Below are positions 47,389-61,297 of a stretch of DNA of 64,000 nucleotides, in pieces (position 1 is the stretch's first letter; every line of letters begins with the position of its first letter). Origin of the DNA: Pseudisothecium myosuroides (taxonomy: Eukaryota > Streptophyta > Bryopsida > Hypnales > Lembophyllaceae); the NCBI GenBank assembly GCA_951799445.1, contig OX637296.1:3968001-4032000 (forward strand), given 5' to 3'. Position numbers and translations under genes: made by a program. The notes under the pieces were generated by a model. The model had not been told where the DNA came from. It worked only from the letters and a program-made list of their open reading frames with translations, and did no database searches.

Positions 47389-47765
47389 ATTATTGAATTT
47401 TTTTGGAATTTTAACATTTTGAAGTTGAAATTAGGAAGATTCAAATTTCATCAATTTTCTAGATTTTTCTCCAATTTGAACCACACACAAATTCTATTTA
47501 TGCTTAAGTATAAAAATCCTCATAGAATTTTGAAACATATACTTGAAATTTATTCCTTAGACAAATTGATTTTTGTGTCCATTGTATGATCTTTCTATCT
47601 AATTTAAACAATATAACCAAATGTTTAAAATGAAAAAATCTCAACCTTTGAACTTCTAATTCCAATCTTTTAATTTACATAATTATGCCTTCTTAATCCG
47701 AAACATTAAACTATTTGTTTTGCGGTCAGTTTTCCAACATACCTCTCAAATCAATTCAATAGAAT

Positions 47766-48060
47766 AATCTTTTCAAAGACACTTGTTGAACAGTCTTTTT
47801 GCAAACACTCGTGGGACAGTCTTTTCAAAGGTACCCGTGGGATAGTCTTTTCGAAGGCATTCATGGGATAGTCTCTTCATATGCATGTTAGATTCTTTGA
47901 ATCTATCTATCTTTTCAAAGATGCTCGTAGAACAACAACCCAAAGACATCTTTTTATGTACACATTAGATTATTTGAATTCATCTATCTTTTCTAAGACG
48001 CTTGTGGAGCAAACTTTTCTAAAATACTCGTGGAACAATCTTTTCAAAGACACTTGTGAT
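47766..48060. repeat. Degenerate 26-bp minisatellite
   Basis: The clearest units read AGTCTTTTCAAAGGTACCCG TGGGAT and variants, in tandem from about 47790 to 47880. Less regular units then follow up to 48060, each with TCTTTTCAAAGAYRCTYGTGG. Confidence 0.75.
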
Positions 48061-48405
48061 ACCATGTGATTTAATCTCTAAAGAAAAAAAAAAATATTCA
48101 TTCACATGTTATATTTTACACCATTATCTAACACAGATTGAACATTTCAAATTGAATTTTAATAGTCACTACTCAAGTTAGTGCAATTAAGTTAGTTTGA
48201 ACATTCTTACTACTCAAGTTAGTTCAATTAATGCATTCCATAGTGATAACATTAACTTGTATTAGTTTTGGAATTATGCAAGTATACATCTGATTAGCGT
48301 AAAAAGATCATGTAGTATTTTATTTTGTACAAATTGAATTAACTATCAAATATAATAGAAAAGAAAGCTTAGAATCAAGTCCTAAAGGACCAACTGCTTA
48401 TTTAA

Positions 48406-49318
48406 CCCCTAAAGGACCAAGGCATTTTCTGGCTCCAAAAACACTGAATATTGCCATTTCTGCTACGATCACTCCCTAAACCAAAAATTTTTTTTTTTTA
48501 GAATCTAACCGTAGGATCTTGTAATTCACTTGTCTCAAATCATGTGGTAAAAATTTCAAGAAATTTGACCGTTCCGATTGGAAGATATTAGCATTCAAAG
48601 TTGGGAAAAAAAAAAAACTTGAACTGTTTCCTGCAATTTCAGATGACTATGACGGCCAGTTGTGGATTTTTTTGCATTACACACCACAAAGTTAAATTTT
48701 TTTATGTTGAACATTGAGTTGAGAATTGGGAAAAAAGATTTCAGCATATCAAAACTTGATTTTTACATATAAAAAAACTGTTAAGTAGAAGTAGGTCCAA
48801 AATTAATCAAAACACTAAATTGTTAATAGCTCTTAGATGGAATTAAAACACCATAATCCCAACCTTGGGATTGTTCTTGCAAACAAACTTGACCTTGTCA
48901 AAAAAAAATTGAAAAAAATTGAAAATTGCATTAAAAAATGAAGTCTATAAGTTGTTTTTTGAAGAAGATGCTTAAATTAGCCAAAAAACAAGATTTTCCA
49001 TAACATTCTCATTATTAGTACATATAGAATGAATCAAAGCTTCAAATGTAGACAAAAACATGATCTGAGTGAATAAAAATTTATTAAAAAAAAAATCATT
49101 TTTTTTTCTTTTTTCCTGCCCAACGAAATGCTTTTTTGCTTTAGGATGGCATAACTTTTGCTTCCGGGCACCGATTGAAAAAAAATTTATATTTTTAGAA
49201 AGCTAATGTGATTCCCTATCTTCAAAAAAAGTTTTAAAAAATAAAGGAAAAATTTCAGGTTGCACAAGCCTGCCCAAAATCCCAAGTGTCCCACGACAGG
49301 ACTTTGGTCCTTTAGGGG
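48406..49318. mobile_element. Short-TIR DNA element with TTAA target duplication, copy E (913 bp)
   Basis: It begins CCCCTAAAGGACCAAGG and ends TTTGGTCCTTTAGGGG. TTAA is present at 48402-48405 and 49319-49322. A fragment of the same end (TCCTAAAGGACCAA) lies just outside at about 48380, possibly from an older insertion. Internally it is the inverse of copy D. No transposase. Confidence 0.88.
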
Positions 49319-49322
49319 TTAA

Positions 49323-51097
49323 CAAACACTTGAAAACTAGGGTAGGGTCATACAAAGTTAATCTCTAATATAGGTTCTCGAAATTTTGAAAAAAGATGGG
49401 ATTATTCAACTCTTTCATGGGAATTCAAAAAAAATTTGATCAAGTTGGACGTGTGAATTAAAAGCTATGCTGCCTAAAAGAATCTAGATAGTTCAAGCAA
49501 TTTTGGCATCTTTTGCTAAAATTCCTCATTTTCTTTTGAAATTTGGCATTTAGGTAATTAACATAGTACAACATGTAATTGTAATTGTAAAAAAAAAGAT
49601 ACATTTAGTACAAAAATCTCACTGCAAGAGAAGTCAAACTCTACTAATTCTACGATGTAGATTTGAAAAAAAACATTTTCTTCTAACTTCAAATGCTATT
49701 ATTTTGAAATCTATGATTTCAAAATTCTTGAATGTTTTTTCCACATATTCAAAATGTTTGTCTCTAACTTTTTCTTGTTTGGATCTTGAATAAAAGATTC
49801 CTCATAGCACAAGAAATCATCAAAAACTAAATGTAATATAAGTTCACATAACTTGCACATTGCAAGGTGATTTAGAATATTTGCTTTTAGATTTTGCATG
49901 TGTCCAAAATAAGACTAAAAACTCAATGGTAGAAATATATAAATTCATGAACAACAAATTTTTAACTCTAAGAAAGTTCAAAGTCTATAGAAATGTTATA
50001 ATTTTTCAATTCCCAAAATCAAATAATTTAAAAACTTTCCCACACATTCCAATAATAGCCAACTACACTTTTGAAATGGTTGAAGTTCAAAAAAAAGGAT
50101 TTTTTTTTCAATTATACTCAATGTATTGAATAATGGCAATTTTTGATAATTTCTCTTAAGAAACACCCATAGTCCTCGGATAAAATCATCAAACTTCAAA
50201 CCCACATTTGGTCAAATTTGTCACAACATAACAAGTTTGACCAAGAGTGATGTCACAACATAACAAGTTTGACCAAGAGTGAGCCTTGAAGTTTGGTCTA
50301 CTAGGCTAGAAGATCTTAGCCCACAAATCCTAAATGAAATGGAAACAACTTCACCACTTTAGATCTTTTGCCTCAATTGTTGTGCCACTCAATGAACAAC
50401 TTTACTATTCCTCAATGGTCAACAACCTTTATTTTATTTCCTGATCTTCGTAAAGTCCTATGTCACTTTTGTATAAACCCACCGCATGAAACTGAACTCA
50501 AAGTATTTACCCATCATTTGAAAGGCAATCCTTCGTGCTGGTATCAACCCACACGGAAGTGAAAATCAAGAGCAGTCCATAAAAAATAAAAAGTAATTTC
50601 AAAAGTAATTTCGAAGGCAGTGAAACTCTGTATCAAACTGTCAAACGGAAGTGAAAATTCAGATCAGTGCATCCAAAAAGAAAAGAATCACAAGCTCTTG
50701 TCAACTTTCAACACTGACAGTTGTCCGAAGACCAGAAAACCATCCTGCTGTCGTATATTTCGGGGAAGCCATCGATCGACGTGTGCATATCCGGAATGAC
50801 CCGGAACAAGCTTACTGTTGCCAATATTAGGAATACTAGACTGTTGTAGCCAAGAAGTCAATCGACAGGAAGAGCCACATAAGCACTAAGTTAGAGGTCG
50901 GTCCCGCTTGAAGGATTCCAATGACAGTTGATATACGTTACCAGGCTCAACATGGTTACTAATGAGATTTCTGCCTCCTGAAACTTTGTATCCTGTGATA
51001 CTTTCAGGAATGTGAGAAATTTCAAAGAAACCAAAATGGAAATTTGATAAGAAGCAGTATTATAATACAAAACTACCTTACGAATGCTCCCCAACTC
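49323..51097. other. AT-rich spacer and region downstream of SRP68
   Basis: No supportable gene. A 32-bp exact tandem duplication lies at 50221-50282 (TCACAACATAACAAGTTTGA then CCAAGAGTGA, twice). From about 50560 the composition becomes more balanced, which would fit the SRP68 3' UTR. The poly(A) site is not resolved. Confidence 0.55.
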
Positions 51098-54000
51098 TTA
51101 TGACCGGCCCCACAATCCAAAGAAAGAGGATCCTTTCTTTTCGAGCTTCTTCTTCAACCGGCCTTGCAAAGAAGGGAACTGAAGTGTACTCAGTGCCGTG
51201 TCCAACAAAATCGGCCGACATGGCACAGACTGAAAGGGCGGTGGAATCTGCGCTATCTTTGGGGGTTCTTTTGATCCTGGAGCACCTACAAACGCCTCGA
51301 ACTTCTCCAGGTTGTTCACCAAGTATCGTGTCTCCTGAAAACGCAAATACACAGTAATCATTAAACCGGACGCAAGAGTAACACCAAAAACTATTGTAAA
51401 GCAGCCAAAGCAAGAAAGGTAGAGGATACTAGCGTCATTTTGAGCATCCTAACAAACATGTAGGAGTGTTATTTGAGTGAGATAGACAAATCTTCGGGCA
51501 CGAGAACCAAATGTATTCTGATCCAATCTTATCACTATGCAAGAGTTTTTTAATTATTGTGCAATTTTAAAAAGGGAAGTTGTAGACCACTATTAAGAGG
51601 ACAATAGACAACCCCATTTTCCTTTCAAAAATCAGTGGCGATAGGCATTTAGCCAATTCATGTTTACACCCAACTTTCTTATTGAAGACCAAACCAAGTG
51701 CATTGGAAGAGATTAATTGCTGAGGGTAACTCGGTCCAGTATAGGGAACGGGATCAGGTTTCTAACGGTTTAGTACGCTCTAAGTAATCTGAGAGCGTGA
51801 TTTTGTCAGCTCCAACACCCAAAAGCAAGAGGCAGTAATTGAAATGGAGATTATAACCAGTAAGCGGGGTCTTACCTTGGAAGATCGAGAGGGGTCCTTC
51901 AACTTCATTGCAGCCACTCCCTTTTGTAGCGACTCATGGGCCTTCGAGTCATCAGCAACTGCCCGAGCATGTACCAAGGATGCCTCTCCTCTACTTCTCT
52001 CTCTCAACTGCTCAACCTCCTGTCTTAGATCCTGCTTCACAAGAAAGTTTGTCATGAACACTTCATCTGACACACTGAGATCTACTGTGAAATATCAACT
52101 TCACAGCATTCTAAGATGCAAGAAGAGTAATGACCTCCAATACTCGTGAACAAACGGAAACGTCGAGGGAGGATTAACTCGGTAGCAATGATTGAACTAC
52201 ATTATTTACTTTTGGAATGACTTCAAGGTTTCACAATATAAACAAAAACATAATTCTGAGGATGCTGCTTTCAAAAGCTGTACCTTGTCAAATGTAAGCT
52301 TCTTAGAAGTTGAGTCAGCGCGCTGTTCAGCCCGCTTGAAAAGTAGGTACGCCTCCGAAAACTTTGATGCAACGCTATAGAATTGAGCCAAATAAAAGCA
52401 CCTGCAACCATTAATTGATTTCCACACCAGATTAGAATTGGAAATACCGCATTGAGATGTTCCTTCGCATGACTAGGACCGAGAGGCTGCGAGACCTGCA
52501 AAAATGATAACAAGCAAGAGGCTACAAGAGGCTCCGCCCCTGAAAAGTTGCTTGCTTTTCGAGTAAGATCCTACTCAAAATTCCTCACATAAGCTTCTAT
52601 CAATGCAACGCCTCCCTTCCAGTCCAGAGCCTACAAATACTCTTCAGTTTGCCAAGCACCAACAGATGAAAGAATTCGTTCCAGCAGCACGGAAACTCGA
52701 TCTTGCACGAGTCAAATATTTATCAAATACAACTTTTAGTTATATCTGAGAAGCAGGACTTGTGTTGCAAGAAACACGCCAGAAATGCTATAACACCTGC
52801 AGCACGAGTGAGCCAACTATAATAATGTGACGACACAAGACCTTAATGTATTACCTTCCTGATTGAAAAACGTCTCGCCTAACTTCAAGTTCCTTGGCAA
52901 AAGCTATCTCACTCGATTTCTGCTCCCTGGCTGAAGTAGTAAGATCAATGAGATCTGAAGCATTCTGCGGACAAATGCAAAATTTTCGTGATAAGATGGT
53001 TATGCAGTACATACTAAGGAAATAATATTTCGTCTCTCTGCATAAAGGCACAGCAATAAACTAAAGGTGGAACAAATCATATGACCCTAATCATCATCCA
53101 ATTAGACCAGATCACCATGCAAATGATGTTCAAAGGTGACCTGCACTATTTCTTCAAAGTATGCTTCAGAAGAAATTGAACTCTAAGAAGGGTTCTTGGG
53201 ACTTCACCTGAATCAGAATATCATACAAACGCACTAGATCTTCCGGTTTAGCAGGCTTCTCGCCTCTCTCTTCACGTAAACCTTGCTGCTGCCGTGTCAG
53301 GCGTACTTTCGCTCCGGCCACTAGAACTAAGTTTCGTTCTATTGTTCTTTGCAGTAGGATGCTGCTCACTGCTTTGTCCAGAAGAATGAGTTCCTCTTTC
53401 ACATCCTCTGTGCTCACTGCTCGCTCCTGCAAATACACAAGCAAATGCCAAATTAAAATTCAGTTATAAATCAACAAGTAGGGAACTGAGAGGTTCGCAT
53501 GGATGTCATTGCCTTCCTCACTCTCAAGTACAGATAGAAATTCTAGAAACAAACGATACACTCAAAGAAACTTTAAACCAAAAAACTGAATATAAAAACA
53601 ATTGAATAGATCAGGAGCAGTAGAAAAACTGGTTACAATCTAAGCAGAAGTACAGTTTCGGATGATGCAGCAGCCTAAGAGACATCATGGATCTAGCAAA
53701 TCACTGATTAAAGGAATACAATTTGCCTTGATCTTTGCAATTAGAACTAGACATTCGAAAAAATGCAAGAAATCTACAATCCCACACAACGTAGTGAAAC
53801 AAGGTGAAACCACCAACCAAATCATCACGGATGTGCCTCTTCGCGTCTTGGTACGCAATAAAAATCTTGTCATAGACCGCAAGCTTTTTATCTGTGGTTA
53901 GCGAGTCTGATGACAATTCCACCGCGTCCTTTTCCAGCTCCCGTGCTGCTTAATCCATAAATAAATGTAAGAAGGCAGCTCGGGCATCAATTTCTCAAAT

Positions 54001-56526
54001 CCAACAAGTAAAATCAACATCAAACACCTCAGTCAGAATCTACTAACTTGAAATTATTATCCATGACGCAAAATCAAAATACATTCGGTGTCTAAAACTG
54101 GTAATGCATCTTTCTTCTACTACGTTGGCATCTTCAAGAATGCTCATCCAAAATGTGGACCTTGTTTGTATTCTGGAATCGGTTTGTCAAGGGACTACAC
54201 TATTGGAAAACAGAAGACACAAGTTGACAAACAAAAGTATCATGATCATTAGTTGTTACCTTTCAAAATGCACATGCGTGTCTTCTCATTATTGACTGGT
54301 AACTTAAAGTCTAGCCACTCAAGTTCAGTTACGGCGATTGCCTGTTTTGACCGTGCTTCTTCAATCACCACCTGTTAATCAATCAACTCTACAGATAAGG
54401 AACAAAACCCATGCTGATTCATAGAAGCTGTAGATCCCTATTTCAGGGACTACACTTTCAGAAAAAAAGCCTTTACTGATCTACTTAAAAGACCATTACT
54501 ATCTCACCCTGAGAATTTTTGATGGTAAAATGCAGGCCAAAAGGCTTTCTAATCAGAACATCTTACCTACCAAGTGTATGATGTGACAGTTTTTATTATA
54601 CCTGGAGTTTTGACTGGAGTAGATCTAGTCCAAGACCATCTTGTTTACTCAAATCAAGAAGATCAGAGCTTTTAATGACGTCTCCCATTCTGTGGTTACA
54701 GTACCGAATACTAGGATCTAGCTCCTCTACTCGCTGCCGACACAGCACTTGATTCTCCACATCTCCATACTTCCCGAGCTCTTCATAGACAGCCCTAATG
54801 GAGCACAAAGTGTGCATTAGAATGACCTTATCAGAGGCTACAGGAATAATAGAGGTTACCAAGACAACAAATGTGAACCTGTAGAACTGTCAGTAGGCCT
54901 GATGCTCACACCCTGAGTACACAGTAGAACTCGTCTCATGGTTCCGGGACTGGCGGTTAGAAGGATATGCATTTAGAGAGAGAGGATATGCATTTAGAGA
55001 GGGGCTATGCATTTAAAGAGGCTAAGCTTATTTAAGTCCGTTGGAGTACTTCTCTTATTCCGAGTTTGGAGTATTACTGTAGGACCAACTCACTTGAAAT
55101 TGGGCCCACCTACTGTCTGCAATAAGAGAGGGTGCACTAAGACGAATTCCGCTGTACCACGATTTAAACCCAGCTTGATCTAACCAAAAAGTGCGAAGTG
55201 CCAAAACGAGGGTCAAATACAACTTTAGTAATACCTGGCATTCTTAAAATTTCTCAATGCTTTGTCCCAGTCATCTTCTCGCTCGAGCAAGAGGCTGCCT
55301 GTCATGTAAGCAGAGTAGGCCTACCAACCAAAAAACAGTGAATCAGTAAGCTGGTTCAGTTTACCACAACCTGAATGTAACCTACAAGAAAAGTGCAGTA
55401 ATAAATAGAACAAATTGATAGGAGTGAAGTTGCAACACCATCAATTCAATCGCGGAATTTGAAAATCACTCACAGCTGCCTCTAGAGCTGTCCGAGGATC
55501 TGCTTTGCTGGTGCAAAGCTGGGAAAAGAGATCAGCCCAACGCGCAGCTTTGGCTAAGCGACGAATCAAGTGAGTACGCCTTCGTGAAGATGCATTCCCA
55601 TTCGCCTGCTTTAGTTCCGTGGCGTAACTCCAAGCTCGCTCGGCCAGATACAAAACAATATGAAGGTACCTGCAAAAAGGAGAAACTCAGTTATAATATG
55701 CTTGCTTTCGTCCTTACCATCTGCTAAAGAAAACCAATATCGCAGCGACATAAACCCACGTTAAGATGACATAGATTTGAAGAAACAGTTGTTCCACACT
55801 GAAGATATGGAAAAGGTTCTCCTCATTGAATGCGCAGGTCGGCAGTTTTCCCAAATAGGACAGTGAGGAGGCCCAACTAAGCAATCCTCTCTCAGCCATC
55901 ACAAGCCCTAACCCAAGTCAAGTGAAGAATTTCACTTTACAAAACTCCTTCTCGACAGGCCTCAACATCAACATCTGATTGCTAGAGGAACCCAGGCAAC
56001 CTGAGTCGGTAAGGAATAGAAAGAGACCTGACGTTTGTAACAGTCGCTTGGGTGATCGGCTTCTTCACATACTTGCCCTTCCCGTGCGTGAAGTTTAATG
56101 ACTTATAAAGCCTTGCTAACCTGGCTGTACAATACCTCCTGCAAAATAGTGAAACCATTCAGGACTTTCGCAATCTCCAACCAGAATTAATGTCAGTGTA
56201 GATATTCTAGAGTGAGAAACAGAATTACAAGTTGACAAACAATAACACGACAGAACCGGTAACCAAACAATGAGCCAGAGGAATAAATAAAAGTAAACAA
56301 ACAAAAACTATTCACACACGAACAAACTCAGCTAGACGTAGAAATTTATCCGCAAGTCCGAAGTTCGGAAATACCTGTATCGCTGATAGTCACCGTTTCG
56401 GAGGCCATGTTGTGCTTGCGCGGTCTTGATAAGCTGCAACACGGGAATAGAAGAAATTGTGGCATCCGGCATGCTGATATCCGGCGTGGACGAGTCCATC
56501 GTCACATCTGACATCGAAGAATCCAT
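51098..56526 (-). CDS. SRP68: Signal recognition particle subunit SRP68, 12 exons, 605 aa
   Basis: Coding exons on the minus strand: 56526-56375, 56138-56028, 55669-55474, 55320-55235, 54794-54602, 54371-54260, 53945-53818, 53426-53208, 52964-52855, 52401-52284, 52031-51876, 51334-51098. Every junction is GT-AG and the frame closes at 606 codons, the usual plant SRP68 length. SRP68 pairs with SRP72 and binds 7SL RNA in the particle that targets nascent secretory proteins to the ER. Recognition comes from AQAQHGLRNGDYQRYRRYC, LYKSLNFTHGKGKY and LAERAWSYA at the N terminus (RNA-binding part), AVYEELGKYGDVENQVLC and LDPSIRYC in the middle, QRTIERN, and KKKLEKKGSSFFGLWG at the C terminus. I start at ATG 56526 (MDSSMSDVTMDSS); no upstream in-frame ATG exists. 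I see no break, and it looks functional. Confidence 0.96.
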
Positions 56527-57560
56527 GGCGCCTGACCACAACTCCAAAGTTTCAGAAGAGAACACTCCCAGCAGTTCACGGAGAAAGGGTTTATAATCAC
56601 AATTCCAGGGTTTAGGTTTTCATCTGACCATTGCAGCTTTCAATACCAGCTGAAACTATCAAATCAACTAAATTTCGTGACATCACCACGGACACAAATC
56701 ATTATGGCATAAGGAATAGAGGCAAAATAAATCAATAAATCGCATCACTGCACACACGCAGCTGAAACTTCGATACGGAGGACTTGAACCTCCGCTGAGA
56801 GAAATAGTTTCCGAATCTAGTAAGGGCGTCACATAGAAGAAGATGAGCAATGACTGCCACTTTTGAGTACATTGTGAATCAAATTCTCAAAATCGCCGCA
56901 GTGCCTACGTCGGTAATAAAGCGTAAACAATGTGCCCTCTCTGAATCCCGCATTCTTACCAGCAGCTCAGAAAACCTTGAAAAACCCTAACCAGCACCTC
57001 CGAACCCTAACCAACACCAATAGAAACCAGAAACAGCGAAAGCAAATTACCAGACGCGACGTAGAAATGCTGGTAATAGGAAATGAAAGCAATGCGCCCT
57101 CTCTGAAACCCGTGGACTCACCACTTCTTTAGAAGACCTTGAAAAACTCCAGCGCAACCACCCGATGTGGAAGTTCCAGGCGGAGAAGGACCTCGAATTT
57201 TTAACAAGAATGCGATCGCCCCGGATTGAGGAACAGATCGGCTGGCATTGACGACCTAAAACGTTGAAGGAAGAATTTGGGAATGCGCGGTGTCCCGCGC
57301 CGTTCGCAACACAAACCAAACCAAACCAAAGAAGCTCAAAACCCTGAAACCCTTCTCAAAGGCACAAAACGGCGACGACGACGTTCAAGCACTGGGCGCT
57401 ATTCACACGGACAGGCGAAATCTGCGTCTCAGTGAGGTTCATTTTCTCTTTTTTCACACGATTTGTGATTACCCCCAAATGGTTATTTCAAATAGGACCC
57501 AAAAATGGTTATTTACTATGGTCTAAACTCTTTATCACAAAGGCATTGTAAGTTTATTCA
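56527..57560. promoter_or_regulatory. Upstream region of SRP68 with a diverged direct repeat
   Basis: Composition is more balanced than in the deserts. A diverged duplication with a period of about 158 bp contains CCCTCTCTGAAWCCC and CCTTGAAAAAC (near 56932-56990 and 57090-57150). The stretch 57290-57385 contains CCAAACCAAACCAAA and GGCGACGACGACG runs. No core promoter element is clear. Plus-strand ORFs here have no recognisable domain. Confidence 0.4.
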
Positions 57561-60500
57561 ACATCAGTTGTAGTGGTGGTACTGTAGCATTTGCGGTGTG
57601 CACGCATAGTATTGCTAAATTTGTCATATTAATTTTCATACTAAGCAATTATTCACCCATATTAAATAATCATTTTAGTGAAGTGAATTTATTATCAATA
57701 TCTATAGGGAGGAATTTAGCAATAGGACACAATGGTTTAAATGTTCAAAAGTATATATGCAAATAAAAATGAAACATGTATTAAAAACAATAGTAATACG
57801 TAGAGGCCTATCATTTGTAAGAATTCATTTCTAATAAAATTATGAGGTATAGATATACACGTAATAGCATTATAAGATTGTCACATAGGATTTTTAATAT
57901 TTTTCAATTGTAAAAATCTAATAGAGGATTGTACAAAAGATCATATGAAAGAGACATACAAAAGTAACACGTATTTATTTGGATAGCGATACTTGCGATT
58001 AGCCACTTATTAGAATTTAGGGGAAGTTAGAGTAGCTAAAAAGTCTATACAAAAATTTCAATGAATTTGGGGAATGGTTACTTGTCCTTTGAGCCAAGTG
58101 AAATTTCTTCAAAGAATTAAGGAAAACAAAGGATGATTGTCCAAGTAGATTAAGCCACAAAGAACCTTCACCAAACTAAGGTGAAAATGAGGTTTTTGTT
58201 ATTGTGACTAATACAAGGACTAATACCGAGACTAATACCAAGGTACCAAATTCATTGGTTAGGGTTGACCAAAAATATTTCTAAAAAAGTATACTGGAAT
58301 TTTTGGAATTTTTTTTTATGAATTTTTTTTGTAGAATAGAAGCATTTGATGAATTTTTCTAGTTTTGATTAATTATTTGGTAATAAATGCCAATCCAAAC
58401 TACCAAGTATAATAATGAGGAGGAGGATCCATTGTGGTTCTTTTGGTTGTTACACTTATTTAGATTTACCTATTTTATTTTATATCAATTGATAAAAACA
58501 TAACAAACTCCAATGATGAACTTTAGGTTGGAAACAATTTAGATGATATTCAATGATATATATTTGTGTATAGACAAATATAGAGCACACTAGGTGTGAA
58601 TAAACATGGCTCAAGCTATGGAATTTTGATGCCACACAATTAAAACAATTAAATTCTTTCCATGCTCCAATATTCATGTGAAGGTTAAATTTCTACCACC
58701 AAAGTCTTTGGAGCTGAATACAATCCTTAAACTTTTAGAGGGGCTTGAAAAGTAGCAAAGCTCTAGTTTGGTAATATATAGTAACCATTTTGGTCAAGGT
58801 ATTTTTGAATTAAAAAAATGCATCAAAGGTGGTCAAAGTACAAACACATTTGTTTATATGTCTTTGTTAATTGTAAACTTGGAACTTATAAAATTAAAAT
58901 CATAAATTAAAAGATATTCAAGTGATGACCTTCAAGTCGGAATTGGATTAGCCAATTATTACATTGATGACTTTTTGGGATTTTTCCATTGATAAATATA
59001 GGATCCACTTTGTGTCCATAGAGGCCATTTGAAGCCACAACAAAAATAATGGAATCTCAAAGCCACTTGTCTAAAATTGAAGCCTAGAGAAAACTGAGTG
59101 TGATTTTTTCTATCCAATATTCAAGATCTCTCACTAGATTTGAACTAATTTAGTCTCTTTTTTTTAGTGATAAAAAATAAAAATTAATTTTCTAGAGCAA
59201 TTAGTGAGGGAGTTGAATGTTTACAAAAATGATGGATCAATTTTTTAAAAGATATTTTATTTTAAACAAAATTTCAAATGAATAGTCAAAATTATCAATG
59301 AAATAATGATTCCCAATATAAAAATCTAATAGTACTCCTAATTGCCAGAAATCAAAATCCCAATCAACTAATCTTTAGGAGATCTAATATCAATGTGAAA
59401 ATTACCATTCCTAAAGTATCTGCAACTAGAATTAAAGGTCAACACTTTCAATGTAGCTCTCTAAGTACAAACGGTCAAAAATAATGAAAATCCAAAATCA
59501 ATTTCATGAAAAATATATGTCATTTTTTCACTTGAATAAAAACTTTTAAAATAAATTAGCAAAAGGGTACACTAGTCCTTTTTTTTATGACTTCAAAATT
59601 TTTATCCAGATAATACACTGAGAAGAAAAACTCCCGAGTAATGTTAACAATCTTTATAAACCTCACAAAAAAATTTCATCTTCTTGAATTGTAAATTACT
59701 AAGAAATATAAATCATGATATTACAATTGAGATCAACACATTTATAATTTTCTAGTGAATGTTGCACAGTAAAGGACTTGGTAGTGAACAAACTAGATCA
59801 ACAACATGGACAAATACTTAGAGCAGCTCCACCACTTCAATGGCATATGGACCATGATAATGTTTTCTCAAAGTATAGTTGCGAGATAGATGCAATAATG
59901 TCCTCGCTTTTTACGGAACAGTCGCAGCACATGCATGCTTCATATATACCTTGGCAACACTTTATCTAATTTTTTTTAACATCAGCGGAGACGGTTGGTT
60001 GTAATGAAATCTTCTTGCGACTACCACTCCCTCTTACCCCATCTCTAGCATTTGTAGGAGCTATGGCAGACTTGCAAGTGCTCATTGATCAAGAAATGGA
60101 AGACAATTCAAAGGACAAGCTTTTCATTGCTATGATTATGGATTAGCTTCAAGTAACCAACGATGAAGAGCCTCTGCAAGTAAAAATTGCAACTCTTCTA
60201 AACAAATGAGTCGCCTATATAGTTGTGTGACTTGTTCTAATTCCATGTTCTCGTTTTAGTTCCTTCTTTGTTTGTAAGGTGGTAGCTCTTTTTGACCTTT
60301 AATCCTGATATAAGTTGAATCTTGAGACGGTGAATTAATCGAACCTTCAAAAAATGAGTGTATCATATGCTATGGTCATATTTGGCAAGCAGTTTAAATT
60401 AACTTTAGAGACACATATGGAGCTTTACTAGTATTGTTTCAAAAAAATTGAAAATTCAATGAAAAATCTAATATCTCTTAGCCAAAAATAGAGTGATTGG

Positions 60501-61297
60501 AAAATGAATTTAGCATTCAGGGTACAATAGAGCTTAGGGACCATCAATTTGTCCGTGTATGACCCCTATGACTTGTGTTCTTCATCACTAGAGGAGCTAG
60601 TACAACAATTAGATTAGACATTTGTGCAAAAGAAAGCTCAAGAATAAGTCTGCCAAAAAAAAATGAAAAGTTCAAAATGCCAACTGATACAAATAGTGAA
60701 AGAAAAAATGATAGCCGTGCATCAATTTTGGCATCAAGTTATGAACATGCTCAAGCTAGGCAACCGGGATCAAAAGTGTGCAAAATTTGAATTGGCATTT
60801 CTGACAATAGCTTAGGGATATTAGGTTTCTTGTTGTATTTTATGAACAATAACAATGCAAAGTGAATTATATATTATTTACAAATTATTGCAATTACTTA
60901 CAAAATGTGCATAATTGTACTAAAATCATAGTGAAATTAGTAGCAATATGGTCATAATCCAAGAATTGACTTCATCTACTCTAACGAATGTTTAAGCTTT
61001 GTTTTTGGATCTAGATACATGTAAGTTGTGAGTCTTATAAAAAAAATTAGATTTGATGTGTACAACATCAACTAGGTGATTTAAAAAAAAAATCTATTAT
61101 TGAAATTAAATTTTTCATTCTCAATGCACTATTCTTCATCAATTTCCTTGGTTCAATTGGTTCAATTTGTAGCTTCAATATCATATAACCTTGTTGAACT
61201 TGAAAACAAAAGAAAATATGTCATGTACAAAAGAAGGAGCCTGGGGATTTGCAACTTGGGTGAGCTGCAAATTTGCAGAAAGATAGAGTAGAAGTAC
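57561..61297. other. AT-rich spacer with small unassigned ORFs
   Basis: No credible gene. The terminal motif GGGTACACTAG followed by T occurs at about 59564-59575, without a clear matching body of the CACACTAG repeat. Short frames around 59778-60210 (for example MADLQVLIDQEMEDNSKDKL near 60064) and 60575-60790 may be remains of the Harbinger-type element downstream, but I cannot assign them. Confidence 0.4.

Noticed and set aside
47766..48060. CRISPR-like regular spacing of repeats
   Set aside because: Repeats are directly adjacent with no unique spacers, and the context is a eukaryotic nuclear genome.
56766..56835. Minus-strand tRNA-like sequence with a good T-arm (GGAGG TTCAAGT CCTCC)
   Set aside because: I could not fit a 7-bp acceptor stem, a D-arm or a clean 5-bp anticodon stem, and no T-run terminator follows. 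At best it is a fragment of a tRNA.
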